In this document: in pieces, positions 25,781 through 35,099 of the stretch
How positions within the stretch are numbered: the stretch's first letter is position 1
How the letters are laid out: every line of letters starts with the position of its first letter
NCBI GenBank assembly: GCA_947488175.1
Contig: CANKYO010000007.1
Location: 124,001 to 188,000, forward strand
DNA: 64,000 nt
DNA from: an uncultured Paracoccaceae bacterium
GTDB lineage: Bacteria > Pseudomonadota > Alphaproteobacteria > Rhodobacterales > Rhodobacteraceae
Direction of reading: 5' to 3'
Position numbers and translations under genes: made by a program
The notes under the pieces: model-generated
The model's input: only the letters and a program-made list of their open reading frames with translations
What the model was told of the DNA's origin: nothing
Databases searched by the model: none

Positions 25781-28550
25781 TCCTGCCGACACGCTGACAA
25801 TCGCTGCGCCGGACGGTTTGATCTGTCCGGCGTCTGTCATTTTTGACACACCTGCCGTGTCGGCCGCCATCGCCGAGGCGGCAAGCAATGCCACGTCCGA
25901 AATGGACCTGCGCAGTGACGTCGTATCGATCTTGGGCAAAGCGCGCCAAGATGGGCGGACAGCCATCGCCACGGCCTTCCAGGCGCAGCCATTTGCCGCG
26001 CGGCCCGCGACCCGCAGCTATAGCTGGCTGACCGATCAGATCGTCACACAGGTGCTGCACATCGCCATGCACCACCTGCATCCGCTGCCCAACCCGACCG
26101 AAGGCGAAAAACTGTCGCTGATCGCCGTTGGCGGCTATGGCCGGGGTGAAATGGCGGGCTACTCCGACGTCGATCTGCTGTTCCTGACGCCCTATAAAAT
26201 GACCCCATGGGCAGAAAGCGTCATCGAATCGATGCTGTACATCCTCTGGGACCTCAAGCTGAAGGTTGGCCATGCCAGCCGCACAATCAGCGAATGTATC
26301 AGACTGGCGCGCGACGACTATACCATCCGGACCTCACTGGTCGAATACCGCTATCTGGCGGGCGACGCCGCGTTGGCCGACGAGCTGGGCGAACGGCTTT
26401 GGAAGGATCTGTTCAAATCAACCACCGCCGAATTCATTGATGCCAAGCTTGAAGAACGGGCCGAACGTCACCGCAAGCAGGGCGGGCAGCGTTACGTGGT
26501 CGAACCCAATGTAAAAGAGGGCAAGGGTGGGCTACGCGATCTGCAATCACTGTTCTGGATCAGCAAATACGTACACGGGGTCAAAGACGCCGCCGATCTG
26601 GTCGACCTCAAGGTTTTCACCCCGGAAGAATTCGAAACATTCGTCACGGCCGAGGATTTCCTTTGGGCCGTGCGTTGCCATCTGCACCTGATCGCCAACA
26701 GGGCGATGGATCAGCTCACCTTCGACATGCAGGTCGAGGTGGCAGCCGCCATGGGCTATACCGATCACGGGGGCAGACGGGCCGTCGAACATTTCATGCA
26801 GGCCTATTTCCGGCAGGCGACCAAAGTCGGCGAACTGACGCGGATCGTTCTGACGGCGCTTGAGGCGGATCACACCAAACCCGAACCCATGCTCGCCCGG
26901 CTTCTCAGCCGGCGCAAGAAAGCCAAACCACCCTATGCGATCAAACAGAACCGGCTGACGGTCGCCGACGAAAAGGCCTTCTTCGCCGACAAGCTCAACA
27001 TGCTGCGGATCTTCGAAGAGGCGCTGCGCACCGGCACGCTGCTGCACCCCGACGCCATGCGACTGCTCTCGGCCAATCTCGACCTGATTGACGAAGACAT
27101 GCGTCAGGACAAGACCGCAACACGCATCTTCCTTGACCTGATGCTCAAACACGGCAATCCCGAACGGGGGCTGCGGCGGATGAATGAACTGGGTGTGCTC
27201 GATGCGTTCATCCCCGAATTCGCGCCGATCGTGGCGATGATGCAATTCAACATGTACCACCACTACACGGTGGACGAACACACGATCCAATGCATCAGCA
27301 ACCTGGCCCAGATCGAACGCAAGGAATTGATCGAGGAACTGCCCGTCGCCTCTGGCATTCTGGAACGTGGGGTCAACCGCAAGGTGCTCTACGTGGCCCT
27401 GCTCCTTCATGATATCGGTAAAGGCCGGAACGAGGATCATTCGATCCTCGGCGCTCAGATCGCGCGCAAGGTGGCCCCCCGGTTGGGGCTGAACAAGAAA
27501 GAATGCGACACCGTCGAATGGCTCATCCGCTATCATCTTCTGATGTCAGACGTCGCCCAGAAACGGGATATCTCTGAACCGCGGACGGTGCGTGGCTTTG
27601 CCAACGCGGTCAAATCGGTGGAGCGGCTTGATCTGCTGACAGTGCTGACGGTCTGCGACATCCGGGGCGTCGGACCCGGCACGTGGAACAACTGGAAGGC
27701 CGTCCTGATCCGCAACCTTTACAAGGCCACCAAGAACGCCCTTCAAACCGGGATTGAGGATATCAACCGCGAAACCCGCGAAGTCGAAGCAAAACGCGCC
27801 CTGCGCGATGCGCTCGCCGATTGGGCACCCAAGGACATCAAGACTGAAATGGGGCGGCACTACGGACCCTATTTGCAAGGGATGCCATTAGCCGCCCAGA
27901 TCATCTTTGCCGATATGCTGCGTGATATCGCCGACGATCAGATCAAGGTTGATCTGATGCTCGACGAAGACCGTGATGCGACAAGGGCCTGTTTTGCCAT
28001 GGTCGACCACCCCGGTCTCTTCAGCCGGATGACCGGAGCGCTGACCCTTGTGGGTGCCAATATCGTGGACGCGCGGACCTATACGACCAAGGATGGCTAT
28101 GCCACAGCCGTGTTCTGGATACAGGACAATGATGGCAATCCTTACGAGGAAGCTCGTCTGCCCCGCCTACGCGACATGATCGTCAAAACGCTCAAGGGCG
28201 AGGTCGTGCCGCGCGACAAATTCAAGGACAAGGAAATCAAGAAACGCGAACGGGCGTTCAAGGTGCCCACCAACATCACTTTCGACAATGAAGGGTCCGA
28301 CATCTACACCATCATTGAGGTCGATACACGTGATCGTCCCGGACTTCTGTTCGATTTGACACGAACTCTTGCACATAATCACGTCTATATTGCCTCTGCG
28401 GTCATCGCGACTTACGGGGAACAGGTGGTGGATACATTCTATGTCAAGGATATGGTCGGACTGAAATACCATTCCGAACCCAAACGCAAAGCGCTGGAAC
28501 AGAAACTGCGCGACGCGATCAGCCAGGTCGCTGAGCGGGCCGGCGCATGA
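25740..28550 (+). CDS. glnD: [Protein-PII] uridylyltransferase / uridylyl-removing enzyme
   Basis: 936 residues from a TTG at 25740 (AGGTGG 6 bases upstream); another in-frame TTG at 25707 is possible and no early ATG exists. The nucleotidyltransferase domain shows GGYGRGEMAGYSDVDLLFL (GG...DxD), the HD domain shows LLLHDIGKGRNEDHS, and two C-terminal ACT domains (DHPGLFSRMTGALTLVGANI and DTRDRPGLLFDLTRTLAHNH) sense glutamine. GlnD uridylylates PII under nitrogen limitation and deuridylylates it under excess. It overlaps the upstream lipoprotein gene by 41 bases. Confidence 0.95.
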   Translation: MNKPQEALAAQDSDPADTLTIAAPDGLICPASVIFDTPAVSAAIAEAASNATSEMDLRSDVVSILGKARQDGRTAIATAFQAQPFAARPATRSYSWLTDQIVTQVLHIAMHHLHPLPNPTEGEKLSLIAVGGYGRGEMAGYSDVDLLFLTPYKMTPWAESVIESMLYILWDLKLKVGHASRTISECIRLARDDYTIRTSLVEYRYLAGDAALADELGERLWKDLFKSTTAEFIDAKLEERAERHRKQGGQRYVVEPNVKEGKGGLRDLQSLFWISKYVHGVKDAADLVDLKVFTPEEFETFVTAEDFLWAVRCHLHLIANRAMDQLTFDMQVEVAAAMGYTDHGGRRAVEHFMQAYFRQATKVGELTRIVLTALEADHTKPEPMLARLLSRRKKAKPPYAIKQNRLTVADEKAFFADKLNMLRIFEEALRTGTLLHPDAMRLLSANLDLIDEDMRQDKTATRIFLDLMLKHGNPERGLRRMNELGVLDAFIPEFAPIVAMMQFNMYHHYTVDEHTIQCISNLAQIERKELIEELPVASGILERGVNRKVLYVALLLHDIGKGRNEDHSILGAQIARKVAPRLGLNKKECDTVEWLIRYHLLMSDVAQKRDISEPRTVRGFANAVKSVERLDLLTVLTVCDIRGVGPGTWNNWKAVLIRNLYKATKNALQTGIEDINRETREVEAKRALRDALADWAPKDIKTEMGRHYGPYLQGMPLAAQIIFADMLRDIADDQIKVDLMLDEDRDATRACFAMVDHPGLFSRMTGALTLVGANIVDARTYTTKDGYATAVFWIQDNDGNPYEEARLPRLRDMIVKTLKGEVVPRDKFKDKEIKKRERAFKVPTNITFDNEGSDIYTIIEVDTRDRPGLLFDLTRTLAHNHVYIASAVIATYGEQVVDTFYVKDMVGLKYHSEPKRKALEQKLRDAISQVAERAGA

Positions 28551-28572
28551 CGAGGCATCATAAGGGGGCAAG

Positions 28573-28612
28573 TTTCTTGCAAGAAATTTGTCAAAAGTTT
28601 TCCAAAACTTTT
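28573..28612. repeat. Two adjacent palindromes between glnD and murJ
   Basis: TTTCTTGCAAGAAA (28573-28586) is a perfect 14-base palindrome. AAAAGTTTT and AAAACTTTT (28593-28612) form 9-base arms around CC, extending to 10 with the flanking C/G. They fill most of the 73-base glnD-murJ gap and lie 11 bases before the murJ start, where no Shine-Dalgarno is evident. They could be RNA hairpins affecting murJ expression or binding sites. Confidence 0.7.
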
Positions 28613-28623
28613 GGGCGCGCCGT

Positions 28624-30174
28624 ATGAAACCTATCCGCTTGATGGCAGGCTTTTTCACGGTCGGTATCTGGACGCTGCTGAGCCGCGTGCTTGGTTTTGT
28701 CCGCGACATCATGATCGCGGCATTCCTCGGGACCGGCCCGGTGGCCGAGGCCTTTCTGATTGCCTTCTCGCTACCCAACCTCTTCCGCCGCTTCTTTGCC
28801 GAAGGGGCGTTCAACATGGCCTTCGTCCCGATGTTCTCCAAGAAACTCGAAGGCGATGATGACGCGCACCGCTTTGCCCAGGACGCCTTTGTCGGTCTGG
28901 CTGGTATCCTGACGATGTTTACTGTTATCGGCGTCGTCCTGATGCCTGCCCTTGTGACCATGATGGCCAGCGGGTTCATCGGCACCGAGCGATTTGACCT
29001 TGCCGTCTATTATGGGCGCATCGCCTTTCCATACATTCTGTTTATCTCACTCTCGGCTCTGCTATCGGGGGTTCTCAACGCCACGGGACGATTTGCGGCG
29101 GCGGCGGCGGCACCGGTTCTACTCAATATCATCTTTGTCGGCGCCTTGCTGATCGGCGCTGTCTTCAGCGACAACAGCCAATCCGAAATCGGCAGCACTC
29201 TGGCCTATGCCGTTCCTTTTGCGGGCATCGCCCAAATGATGCTGGTCTGGGTGGCCGCCAAACGGGCGGGCTTTGCGCTGATGCCGGGCTGGCCCAAAAT
29301 AACGCCCGAACTCAAACGGCTGGCTATCATCGCAGCGCCCGCCGCGCTCGCCGGTGGGGTCGTGCAGATCAACCTGTTGGTCGGGCGACAGGTCGCCAGC
29401 TTCTTTGATGGGGCGGTGGCCTGGCTCAACTACGCTGACCGGCTGTACCAGCTTCCGCTTGGGGTCGTGGGCATCGCAATCGGCGTCGTGCTACTCCCCG
29501 ATCTGTCCCGTCGCTTGCGCGCTGGGGACGATACAGGTGGCAAGGACGCCTTCAACCGCGCCTGCGAACTCAGCCTCGCCCTGACAATCCCCGCCGCTGT
29601 GGCCCTGATAGTGATCCCTCTACCGCTGGTCAGCGTCCTTTACGAACGCGGGGCGTTTACCAGCGATGACACCGCCAATACGGCCATGGCCGTCGCCATA
29701 TACGGGCTCGGACTACCTGCCTTTGTCATGCAAAAAGCGCTGCAACCGCTATTTTTCGCCCGCGAAGACACCAAGCGGCCATTCTACTATGCCCTCGCCG
29801 CCATGGCACTGAACGCGGCCCTGGCCATCGGCCTGTCCCCAATCATCGGCTTCACCGCCGCCGCGATCGGGACAACCATCACCGGTTGGGCCACTGTTGC
29901 ATTGTTGTGGTGGGGGTCACGCAATATGGGCGATGCGGCACAGTTCGATGACCGTTTCAGACGGCGACTCTGGCGGATCATCCTCGCCGCCATCGGCATG
30001 GGGGTTATCCTTGCCATCAGCGCCACCATCATGAAACCGTTCTTTGGCACTGCGACCATCCGCTACGCCGCGCTCGCATTGCTCGTCAGCATCGGGATCA
30101 TCAGCTACTTCGGGATCGGGCACCTGATCGGTGCCTTCCGCATGGGCGAATTCCGGCGCGCATTGCGCCGTTAG
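28624..30174 (+). CDS. murJ: Lipid II flippase MurJ
   Basis: 516-residue MOP-superfamily membrane protein that flips lipid II to the periplasmic side for peptidoglycan synthesis. About 14 hydrophobic segments are present. Diagnostic stretches are TLLSRVLGFVRDIMIAAFLG, SLPNLFRRFFAEGAFNMAFV and FFAREDTKRPFYYAL. The ATG at 28624 is chosen because MKPIRLMAGFF is the family N-terminus; the frame opens with a TTG 36 bases earlier. It converges on the rhomboid gene with a 4-base overlap. Confidence 0.95.
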   Translation: MKPIRLMAGFFTVGIWTLLSRVLGFVRDIMIAAFLGTGPVAEAFLIAFSLPNLFRRFFAEGAFNMAFVPMFSKKLEGDDDAHRFAQDAFVGLAGILTMFTVIGVVLMPALVTMMASGFIGTERFDLAVYYGRIAFPYILFISLSALLSGVLNATGRFAAAAAAPVLLNIIFVGALLIGAVFSDNSQSEIGSTLAYAVPFAGIAQMMLVWVAAKRAGFALMPGWPKITPELKRLAIIAAPAALAGGVVQINLLVGRQVASFFDGAVAWLNYADRLYQLPLGVVGIAIGVVLLPDLSRRLRAGDDTGGKDAFNRACELSLALTIPAAVALIVIPLPLVSVLYERGAFTSDDTANTAMAVAIYGLGLPAFVMQKALQPLFFAREDTKRPFYYALAAMALNAALAIGLSPIIGFTAAAIGTTITGWATVALLWWGSRNMGDAAQFDDRFRRRLWRIILAAIGMGVILAISATIMKPFFGTATIRYAALALLVSIGIISYFGIGHLIGAFRMGEFRRALRR

Positions 30175-30869
30175 GACCGCTGGCGCATCCGGTCCAGGAA
30201 TGTCGTCCAGCCCCCGGGGGCCAAAAGCACCGAGATACCAAGCCCGCCAAAGAACCCTGACAGCTCGGCAATCCAAGACGGGGGTGGCGGGGCCTCGGCG
30301 ATCAGGCCAAATACCACGCCAAAGATCAGTTGAATCAAGAGCAGCACGCCAATCAGGCGAAAGGCAAGCAACTGGTTCTGACCCGCCTGCCCCAACTGCA
30401 GCCACAGCGCATATGTATAAGCGCCGATCAGGCCATAAACCGGGGTGAACCCGCCATAAAGCGGGAAATCCCCGTTCGCCAGCAGACCAAACATGAACGC
30501 GCCGACGATGCTGGAAAACACATAGATGACCAGTACCTTCAGCCCGCCGTAATACTCGCCTGCGAATTTGCCGAGGGCCAGGGTCAGCGCGGCGCAGAAC
30601 GCCACCTGGGTCAGTTGGGCATTGACATATGGATAGGTGACAAAGCGCTTGAGCATATCAAAGGAGTAGTCGGCCCGCTCTACCACCCGATCAAACACGC
30701 GCGTCGAAAAGCCGAATTCATTGACCGCATTCAATCGCCAGCTCAGCCCCTGCGGACCGCCGATAAAGCCGTTATTGGCCAGTTGCAAAACAACCTCTAT
30801 GCCGACAATCAAGAGCGCCAGCGCGATCACAACAGGCGGGATGGCATTCAGCGGCTTTTCGGGGGTCAT
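30171..30869 (-). CDS. Rhomboid family membrane protein, apparently catalytically inactive
   Basis: 232 residues with about six hydrophobic segments and the rhomboid-like order. In the TM4 segment the active GxSG serine motif is replaced: [16 protein letters not shown] aligns with the usual GASGAVFGLLGAY with Phe at the serine position. In TM6 the catalytic histidine (usual AHLGGFLAG) reads AELSGFFGG, so Glu replaces His. Both catalytic residues are therefore missing by eye. It may work as a pseudoprotease that binds membrane segments. Start ATG at 30869, AAGG upstream. Confidence 0.78.
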   Translation of the reverse strand: MTPEKPLNAIPPVVIALALLIVGIEVVLQLANNGFIGGPQGLSWRLNAVNEFGFSTRVFDRVVERADYSFDMLKRFVTYPYVNAQLTQVAFCAALTLALGKFAGEYYGGLKVLVIYVFSSIVGAFMFGLLANGDFPLYGGFTPVYGLIGAYTYALWLQLGQAGQNQLLAFRLIGVLLLIQLIFGVVFGLIAEAPPPPSWIAELSGFFGGLGISVLLAPGGWTTFLDRMRQRS

Positions 30870-30969
30870 CGGGCGGCCTTTGCGGGCAGTTGAAGTTGAC
30901 GGGTCTGTCTGGCATGGGTATGCGACGCCTGCCCTGAAATCCAGCCCCGAAACCAAACCGGACCCTGAC

Positions 30970-31986
30970 ATGACCGACACAAAATTCACCCCCCGCGTCT
31001 TTTCCGGGATCAAGCCCTCTGGCGGGTTGCAACTGGGTAACTATCTGGGGGCGATCAAGCGGTTCGTGGGCATGCAGGGCGAAATGGAAACCGTCTATTG
31101 CGTGGTCGATCTGCACGCGATCACTGTCTGGCAGGACCCGGCCGAACTGGCCAATGGCACGCGCGAAGTCGCAGCAGGATATTTGGCCGCCGGGCTCGAC
31201 CCGACCAAATCGATCCTTTTCAATCAGTCACAGGTGCCCGCCCATGCTGAGCTGGGCTGGATCTTCAGCTGCGTGGCGCGCGTTGGCTGGATGAACCGGA
31301 TGACCCAGTTCAAGGACAAGGCGGGTGCAAATGCCGAAAAGGAGTCGCTGGGACTTTATGCCTATCCGGCCCTGATGGCGGCCGACATCCTGCTTTATCA
31401 CGCCACCCATGTGCCCGTGGGCGAGGATCAGAAACAGCATGTGGAACTGACGCGCGACATCGCCGCCAAATTCAACCACGATTTCAAATCGGATTTCTTC
31501 CCGATCACCGAGCCGGTGATCGACGGGCCAGCAACGCGGGTGATGAACCTGCGGGATGGGACGAAAAAGATGTCCAAGTCGGGCGAAAGTGACATGGAGC
31601 GGGTCAACATGACCGATGACGCCGACACCATCGTTAAGAAATTCAAGAAGGCCAAGACAGACCCGGCACCGCTGCCAGAAACCGTCGAGGGGCTCAAGGA
31701 CCGGCCAGAGGCGCGCAACCTTGTCGAAATCTACGCCGCACTCGATGATACCACGCCAGAGGCCGTGATCGCCCAATATCCCGGCGCAGGCTGGGGCACG
31801 TTCAAACCCGCACTTGCTGACCTAGCGGTGGCAAAACTGGCCCCTATCGCCGATGAAATGGGGCGGCTGATGAACGACCCCGCTGAAATCGACCGGATCC
31901 TCGGCGACGGGGCGGAACGGGCGCGGGCCATCGCCGACCCGATCCTGCAAAAGACCTATGACATCGTGGGGTTGCTGCGGTCGTAA
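30970..31986 (+). CDS. trpS: Tryptophan-tRNA ligase
   Basis: 338-residue class Ic aminoacyl-tRNA synthetase. The HIGH-equivalent region is [17 protein letters not shown], the tryptophan pocket [16 protein letters not shown], and the KMSKS loop appears as [12 protein letters not shown]. Start ATG at 30970; the longer frame upstream overlaps the divergent rhomboid gene and lacks family sequence. No strong Shine-Dalgarno is seen. Length is typical of the bacterial enzyme. Confidence 0.97.
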   Translation: MTDTKFTPRVFSGIKPSGGLQLGNYLGAIKRFVGMQGEMETVYCVVDLHAITVWQDPAELANGTREVAAGYLAAGLDPTKSILFNQSQVPAHAELGWIFSCVARVGWMNRMTQFKDKAGANAEKESLGLYAYPALMAADILLYHATHVPVGEDQKQHVELTRDIAAKFNHDFKSDFFPITEPVIDGPATRVMNLRDGTKKMSKSGESDMERVNMTDDADTIVKKFKKAKTDPAPLPETVEGLKDRPEARNLVEIYAALDDTTPEAVIAQYPGAGWGTFKPALADLAVAKLAPIADEMGRLMNDPAEIDRILGDGAERARAIADPILQKTYDIVGLLRS

Positions 31987-32159
31987 GCAAGGCGCGGGGG
32001 GCGTGGCGACAGAGCCAGACGCGTGATCCTGTCCGTGTTGCGCGGCGGTGACCAAGCCATGGTCAGGCTGTGATGACGCCGGACCGGACCGTAGCGGTCC
32101 AGTTTGCAGGCCGGGACCAGCGTGATTTCACATTTATGCACCATCACAGCCCGTCCCAT
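31956..32159 (-). CDS. Possible small ORF downstream of the rhodanese gene
   Basis: 67-codon frame starting 3 bases after the rhodanese stop, with GGAGAG 6 bases upstream of its ATG (inside the rhodanese C-terminus). The product is basic and has no recognisable domain. The frame overlaps the trpS 3' end by 31 bases. A GGACCG-CTA-CGGTCC dyad lies inside it. It may be only noncoding 3' sequence. Confidence 0.25.
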   Translation of the reverse strand: MGRAVMVHKCEITLVPACKLDRYGPVRRHHSLTMAWSPPRNTDRITRLALSPRPPRLAYDRSNPTMS

Positions 32160-32161
32160 GA

Positions 32162-33124
32162 TCAGCTCTCCAGCGCGTCCAGGGCCCGTTCGCGGGCGCG
32201 CAGCGAATGGCCGTAAACCTTCACATTCGGAATGCCCGCAATCTCACTGGCCATGAACCAGTCAACCGCCGCCAGCGCCCCGTTATTGCAATAAGTGATT
32301 ACCTCGCCGCGCTGCCATTCCAGCCCGGCATCCTTGATCCGCATGAAAATCTCAAGATCGTCACCGGCCATGCCCTTATCGGCGGTGATCAGTTCCTCGG
32401 CATTCAGGGTGAATGACCCTTCGATAGAGGCGTCATTCATGATCTGATGCAGCGGGCGGGCATCCAACAGTTGCGCATCGCTGGTGCCATTGATGACGGC
32501 ATCCACATCCTCATGGGTGGCAAGCCAGGTCCCATTTACCGTGATGACCTCTTGCGATGGCACGATCTCGACCGCTTCAGTAGACATCTCACCGCCCATA
32601 TCCTTCCAGCCGCGCACGCCGCCATTCAGAATAGCGATGTTTTCAAAACCGGCTGTCTTCAGCACCCAATAGACCCAGGCAGCCGATCCAAAGTTGCCGC
32701 GCGCGGCACTGCTGTGCACGATCACGACGGGGCGATCCTTGGTCAGGCCCATGGACTGGATGGCACGGGTCATATCCGCATCAGTGGGCACATTCAGCGG
32801 GTCGGCCCAGATATTGCGCCAGGTGCCATAGGGGACATTCACCGCACCGGGAATATGGCCGCTGGCATAGCTGTAAAGGCTACGGATGGCACGCGGGTTG
32901 CGGATATCGACGATCTGCGGCACTGTCAGGCCCATCAGCACCTGCAGATCAACTGCGCCAATCAACGGGGGGACCTGCACCTGTTCTACAGCACTATCTG
33001 CCAGCGCGCTGGACGCGTACATTGACTGCTGGGCCGTTGCAGGACTTGCCATGATCAGGCTCAGCGCCAGCGCGGCAGCCACTGTCGCTTTGGCAAGGAT
33101 CGGGCGGTTGGACATTACAAACAT
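32162..33124 (-). CDS. Periplasmic tandem-rhodanese sulfurtransferase
   Basis: 320 residues with an N-terminal signal peptide (cleavage near SPATAQQ). Two rhodanese domains follow: the first with VDIRNPRAIRSLYSYASGHIPGA and SSAARGNFG (Ser where an active-site Cys might be), the second with LLDARPLHQ and the active TYCNNGALAAVDW cysteine loop. This is the usual thiosulfate/3-mercaptopyruvate sulfurtransferase plan with an inactive N-domain. Export suggests handling sulfane sulfur in the periplasm. Start at the ATG at 33124 is preferred over an in-frame GTG at 33136. Confidence 0.85.
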   Translation of the reverse strand: MFVMSNRPILAKATVAAALALSLIMASPATAQQSMYASSALADSAVEQVQVPPLIGAVDLQVLMGLTVPQIVDIRNPRAIRSLYSYASGHIPGAVNVPYGTWRNIWADPLNVPTDADMTRAIQSMGLTKDRPVVIVHSSAARGNFGSAAWVYWVLKTAGFENIAILNGGVRGWKDMGGEMSTEAVEIVPSQEVITVNGTWLATHEDVDAVINGTSDAQLLDARPLHQIMNDASIEGSFTLNAEELITADKGMAGDDLEIFMRIKDAGLEWQRGEVITYCNNGALAAVDWFMASEIAGIPNVKVYGHSLRARERALDALES

Positions 33125-33285
33125 CGGGGTACTCACTTACTCACTGTCGCTTGTCTGATACCAGTTCAACAAAGCCGAATGAGGGCGCATTCCCGACCAA
33201 AGCTGGCTTTTTCAAGGGACGAAAAGTGACTTTACGGCAACTGAAGATGAACGGGCCAGGTCACGGAACCGCCTTTTGGGATTAG

Positions 33286-33783
33286 TCAGACCGGATGACG
33301 ATGCGCCGCCATGGGCAGAATTAGACCCCAACGGGTCTGGCGCGGGGCACCCAGCTTGCGAAATCCGACCCTGGCATAGGCGGCGATGGCGCGGGTATTG
33401 TCCGGATGCGGATCAATCGCAATCACCGGGGCCCCTGCATCAAACAAATCTCCCATACGCTGCGCGATAAATCCGGGGCCGTGCCCCTGCCCCAACATAT
33501 CTGCGGGGCCAATGAACTGATCAATGCCGCGCGCGCCCGGCGGAAGATGGGAAAAGTGGTGATCCGTCCACCCATGCACATCATAATCCTGCAGGTAGCC
33601 AAATGGCGTGCCATCCACTGCCACAATCCACTGCGATACACGCCGGTCGGCCAGATCCGCCGCATCATAGACCGGGTCATCATCCCACCACCGTGCCACA
33701 TGCGGCAGCGCCTGCCAGGCGCTGACCATGGGCATATCTTTCAGGCGGGCCGGACGAAACTGATATGGGCCGGGTTTTCTCAT
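33286..33783 (-). CDS. GNAT acetyltransferase, AAC(6')-like
   Basis: 165-residue protein resembling the Acetyltransf_8 / aminoglycoside 6'-N-acetyltransferase branch: RPARLKDMPMVSAWQALPHVARWW at the start (≤ one helix and turn), QWIVAVDGTPFGYLQDYDV, GARGIDQFIGPADMLGQGHG, and AIDPHPDNTRAIAAYARVGF as the acetyl-CoA-binding end. Chromosomal members of this family often acetylate other amines, including siderophore or small-molecule substrates, so resistance is not implied. It is divergent from the aminotransferase gene. Confidence 0.83.
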   Translation of the reverse strand: MRKPGPYQFRPARLKDMPMVSAWQALPHVARWWDDDPVYDAADLADRRVSQWIVAVDGTPFGYLQDYDVHGWTDHHFSHLPPGARGIDQFIGPADMLGQGHGPGFIAQRMGDLFDAGAPVIAIDPHPDNTRAIAAYARVGFRKLGAPRQTRWGLILPMAAHRHPV

Positions 33784-34235
33784 GCCGTCAGCATCGCAAA
33801 TCAGGACCGGTCCGCGAAAGGCACAATCCTTAACGGCTCATTCATCTTTCGACCGCGCGGGGCGTTAATGCGCTGATTTGGGCCTTTGGGGTCCGACGCA
33901 AGGCCGACGCTTTGCCGACGCGATGCCGACCAGCCATTTCGCACCAAACCCCAATGTTAACTGATGATTCGCTCATTTGGGCAAATCGTGGTGTTGCGCC
34001 GCCCTGCCCCACCCACCGAACGTTGCGTACACGCTGTCATAAATCTGAAACGCGCCGGGTGAATCCTGCAGCCATCCGGCGGAACAGAATCGCTTTGCCC
34101 GCCATTGCACGATGCCCATACCGTCCCTCGGGTTCATCCTGCAGGCGCGTTTGATGTTCCCCGGCATCGAACGCGCCGCCCCTTCTTTACCTTCGGTAAA
34201 CGCAGGCCTAGGGTTCCGGCAAGGGAGAGACGAAA
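33784..34235. other. 452-base intergenic region between divergent genes
   Basis: No convincing gene. It holds the second 11-base CCGACG array (33893-33931), TTAA motifs at 33830 and 33864, and a likely promoter zone for the aminotransferase at 34236, which has a GGGAGAG site. Short frames here are GC-driven. Confidence 0.6.
33893..33931. repeat. 11-base-period CCGACG array, copy B
   Basis: Units CCGACGCAAGG, CCGACGCTTTG and CCGACGCGATG plus a terminal CCGACC, spaced exactly 11 bases and preceded by GGGGT. Same length (39 bases), same order of three full units and a CCGACC end as copy A at 10488-10526, while the 4-5 linker bases differ. It sits about 110 bases upstream of the GNAT start and 300 bases upstream of the aminotransferase. 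Confidence 0.75.
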
Positions 34236-35099
34236 ATGGCAACCGGGACGCATATCCGCACATATTTTCAAGGGCAATGGCACGATGGCGACATCCCCAT
34301 CATGCGCGCTGCCGATCATGGCAGCTGGCTGGGCACAACGGTGTTTGACGGTGCGCGTGCGGTCAACGGGCTGACCCCGGATCTTGATCTGCATTGCGCC
34401 CGCGCCAACCATTCCGCCAAGGCGCTGATGCTGACGCCCACGGTCAGCACCGACGATATGCTCGCCATCATCCGCGAAGGCCTGCAGGCCTATCCCAAAG
34501 ACGCCGCGATCTATATCCGGCCCATGTACTGGGCAATCCATGGCGATGCGGCGGCCATTGTGCCCGATCCGGGCGAGACCGGCTTTGCCATCTGTCTTGA
34601 AGAAATCCCCTTCGCCCCGCCCACCGCCACCACCACGCTGGGGCTGACGAAATTCCGGCGGCCGGTGATGGAGGATAACGTGGTCAACGCCAAGGCGGGC
34701 TGCCTTTATCCCAATAACGCCAGGATGTTAGCCGAGGTGCGCACGCGCGGCTTTGCCAATGCGCTGGTCGCTGACGCGATGGGCAATGTGGCCGAAACCG
34801 CCACCACAAATGTGTTCATGGTCAAGGATGGGGTGGCGTTGACGCCCATCGCAAACGGCACGTTCCTCGCCGGGATCACCCGCGCCCGGCACATCGCCAA
34901 TATGAAGGCCGACGGGATAGAGGTGCATGAGACGGTGCTGACCTTTGACGATTTCCGCGACGCCGATGAGGTGTTTCTGTCCGGCAATATGTCCAAGGTC
35001 ACGCCCGTCACCGCCTTTGAAGACAGGCAGTATCAGGTTGGCCCGATCACCAAGCGGGTGCGCGAGTTGTATTGGGACTGGGCAGCGTCCAACGCATGA
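34236..35099 (+). CDS. PLP class IV aminotransferase (branched-chain amino acid aminotransferase type)
   Basis: 287-residue fold-type IV PLP enzyme. The cofactor lysine is in VVNAKAGCLYPNNARML (about residue 154), with ADAMGNVAETATTNVFMVKDG as the PLP phosphate-binding region and FLAGITRARHIANM downstream. DHGSWLGTTVFDGARA is the N-terminal substrate domain. It probably transaminates branched-chain or related amino acids; D-amino-acid transaminase activity cannot be excluded. AGAGAC precedes the ATG. Its stop overlaps the next start (ATGA). Confidence 0.9.
   Translation: MATGTHIRTYFQGQWHDGDIPIMRAADHGSWLGTTVFDGARAVNGLTPDLDLHCARANHSAKALMLTPTVSTDDMLAIIREGLQAYPKDAAIYIRPMYWAIHGDAAAIVPDPGETGFAICLEEIPFAPPTATTTLGLTKFRRPVMEDNVVNAKAGCLYPNNARMLAEVRTRGFANALVADAMGNVAETATTNVFMVKDGVALTPIANGTFLAGITRARHIANMKADGIEVHETVLTFDDFRDADEVFLSGNMSKVTPVTAFEDRQYQVGPITKRVRELYWDWAASNA

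Noticed and set aside
26547..27536. 329-codon minus-strand frame inside glnD
   Set aside because: Antisense of a clear GlnD sequence; no ribosome site or domain.
33286..33783. Aminoglycoside resistance gene
   Set aside because: The protein resembles AAC(6')-type acetyltransferases, but the chromosomal context and generic motif do not support a resistance role.
10488..33931. CRISPR-like repeat interpretation of the CCGACG arrays
   Set aside because: Units are 11 bases with 4-5-base linkers. CRISPR needs roughly 25-40-base repeats with similar-size spacers, and no cas gene is present.
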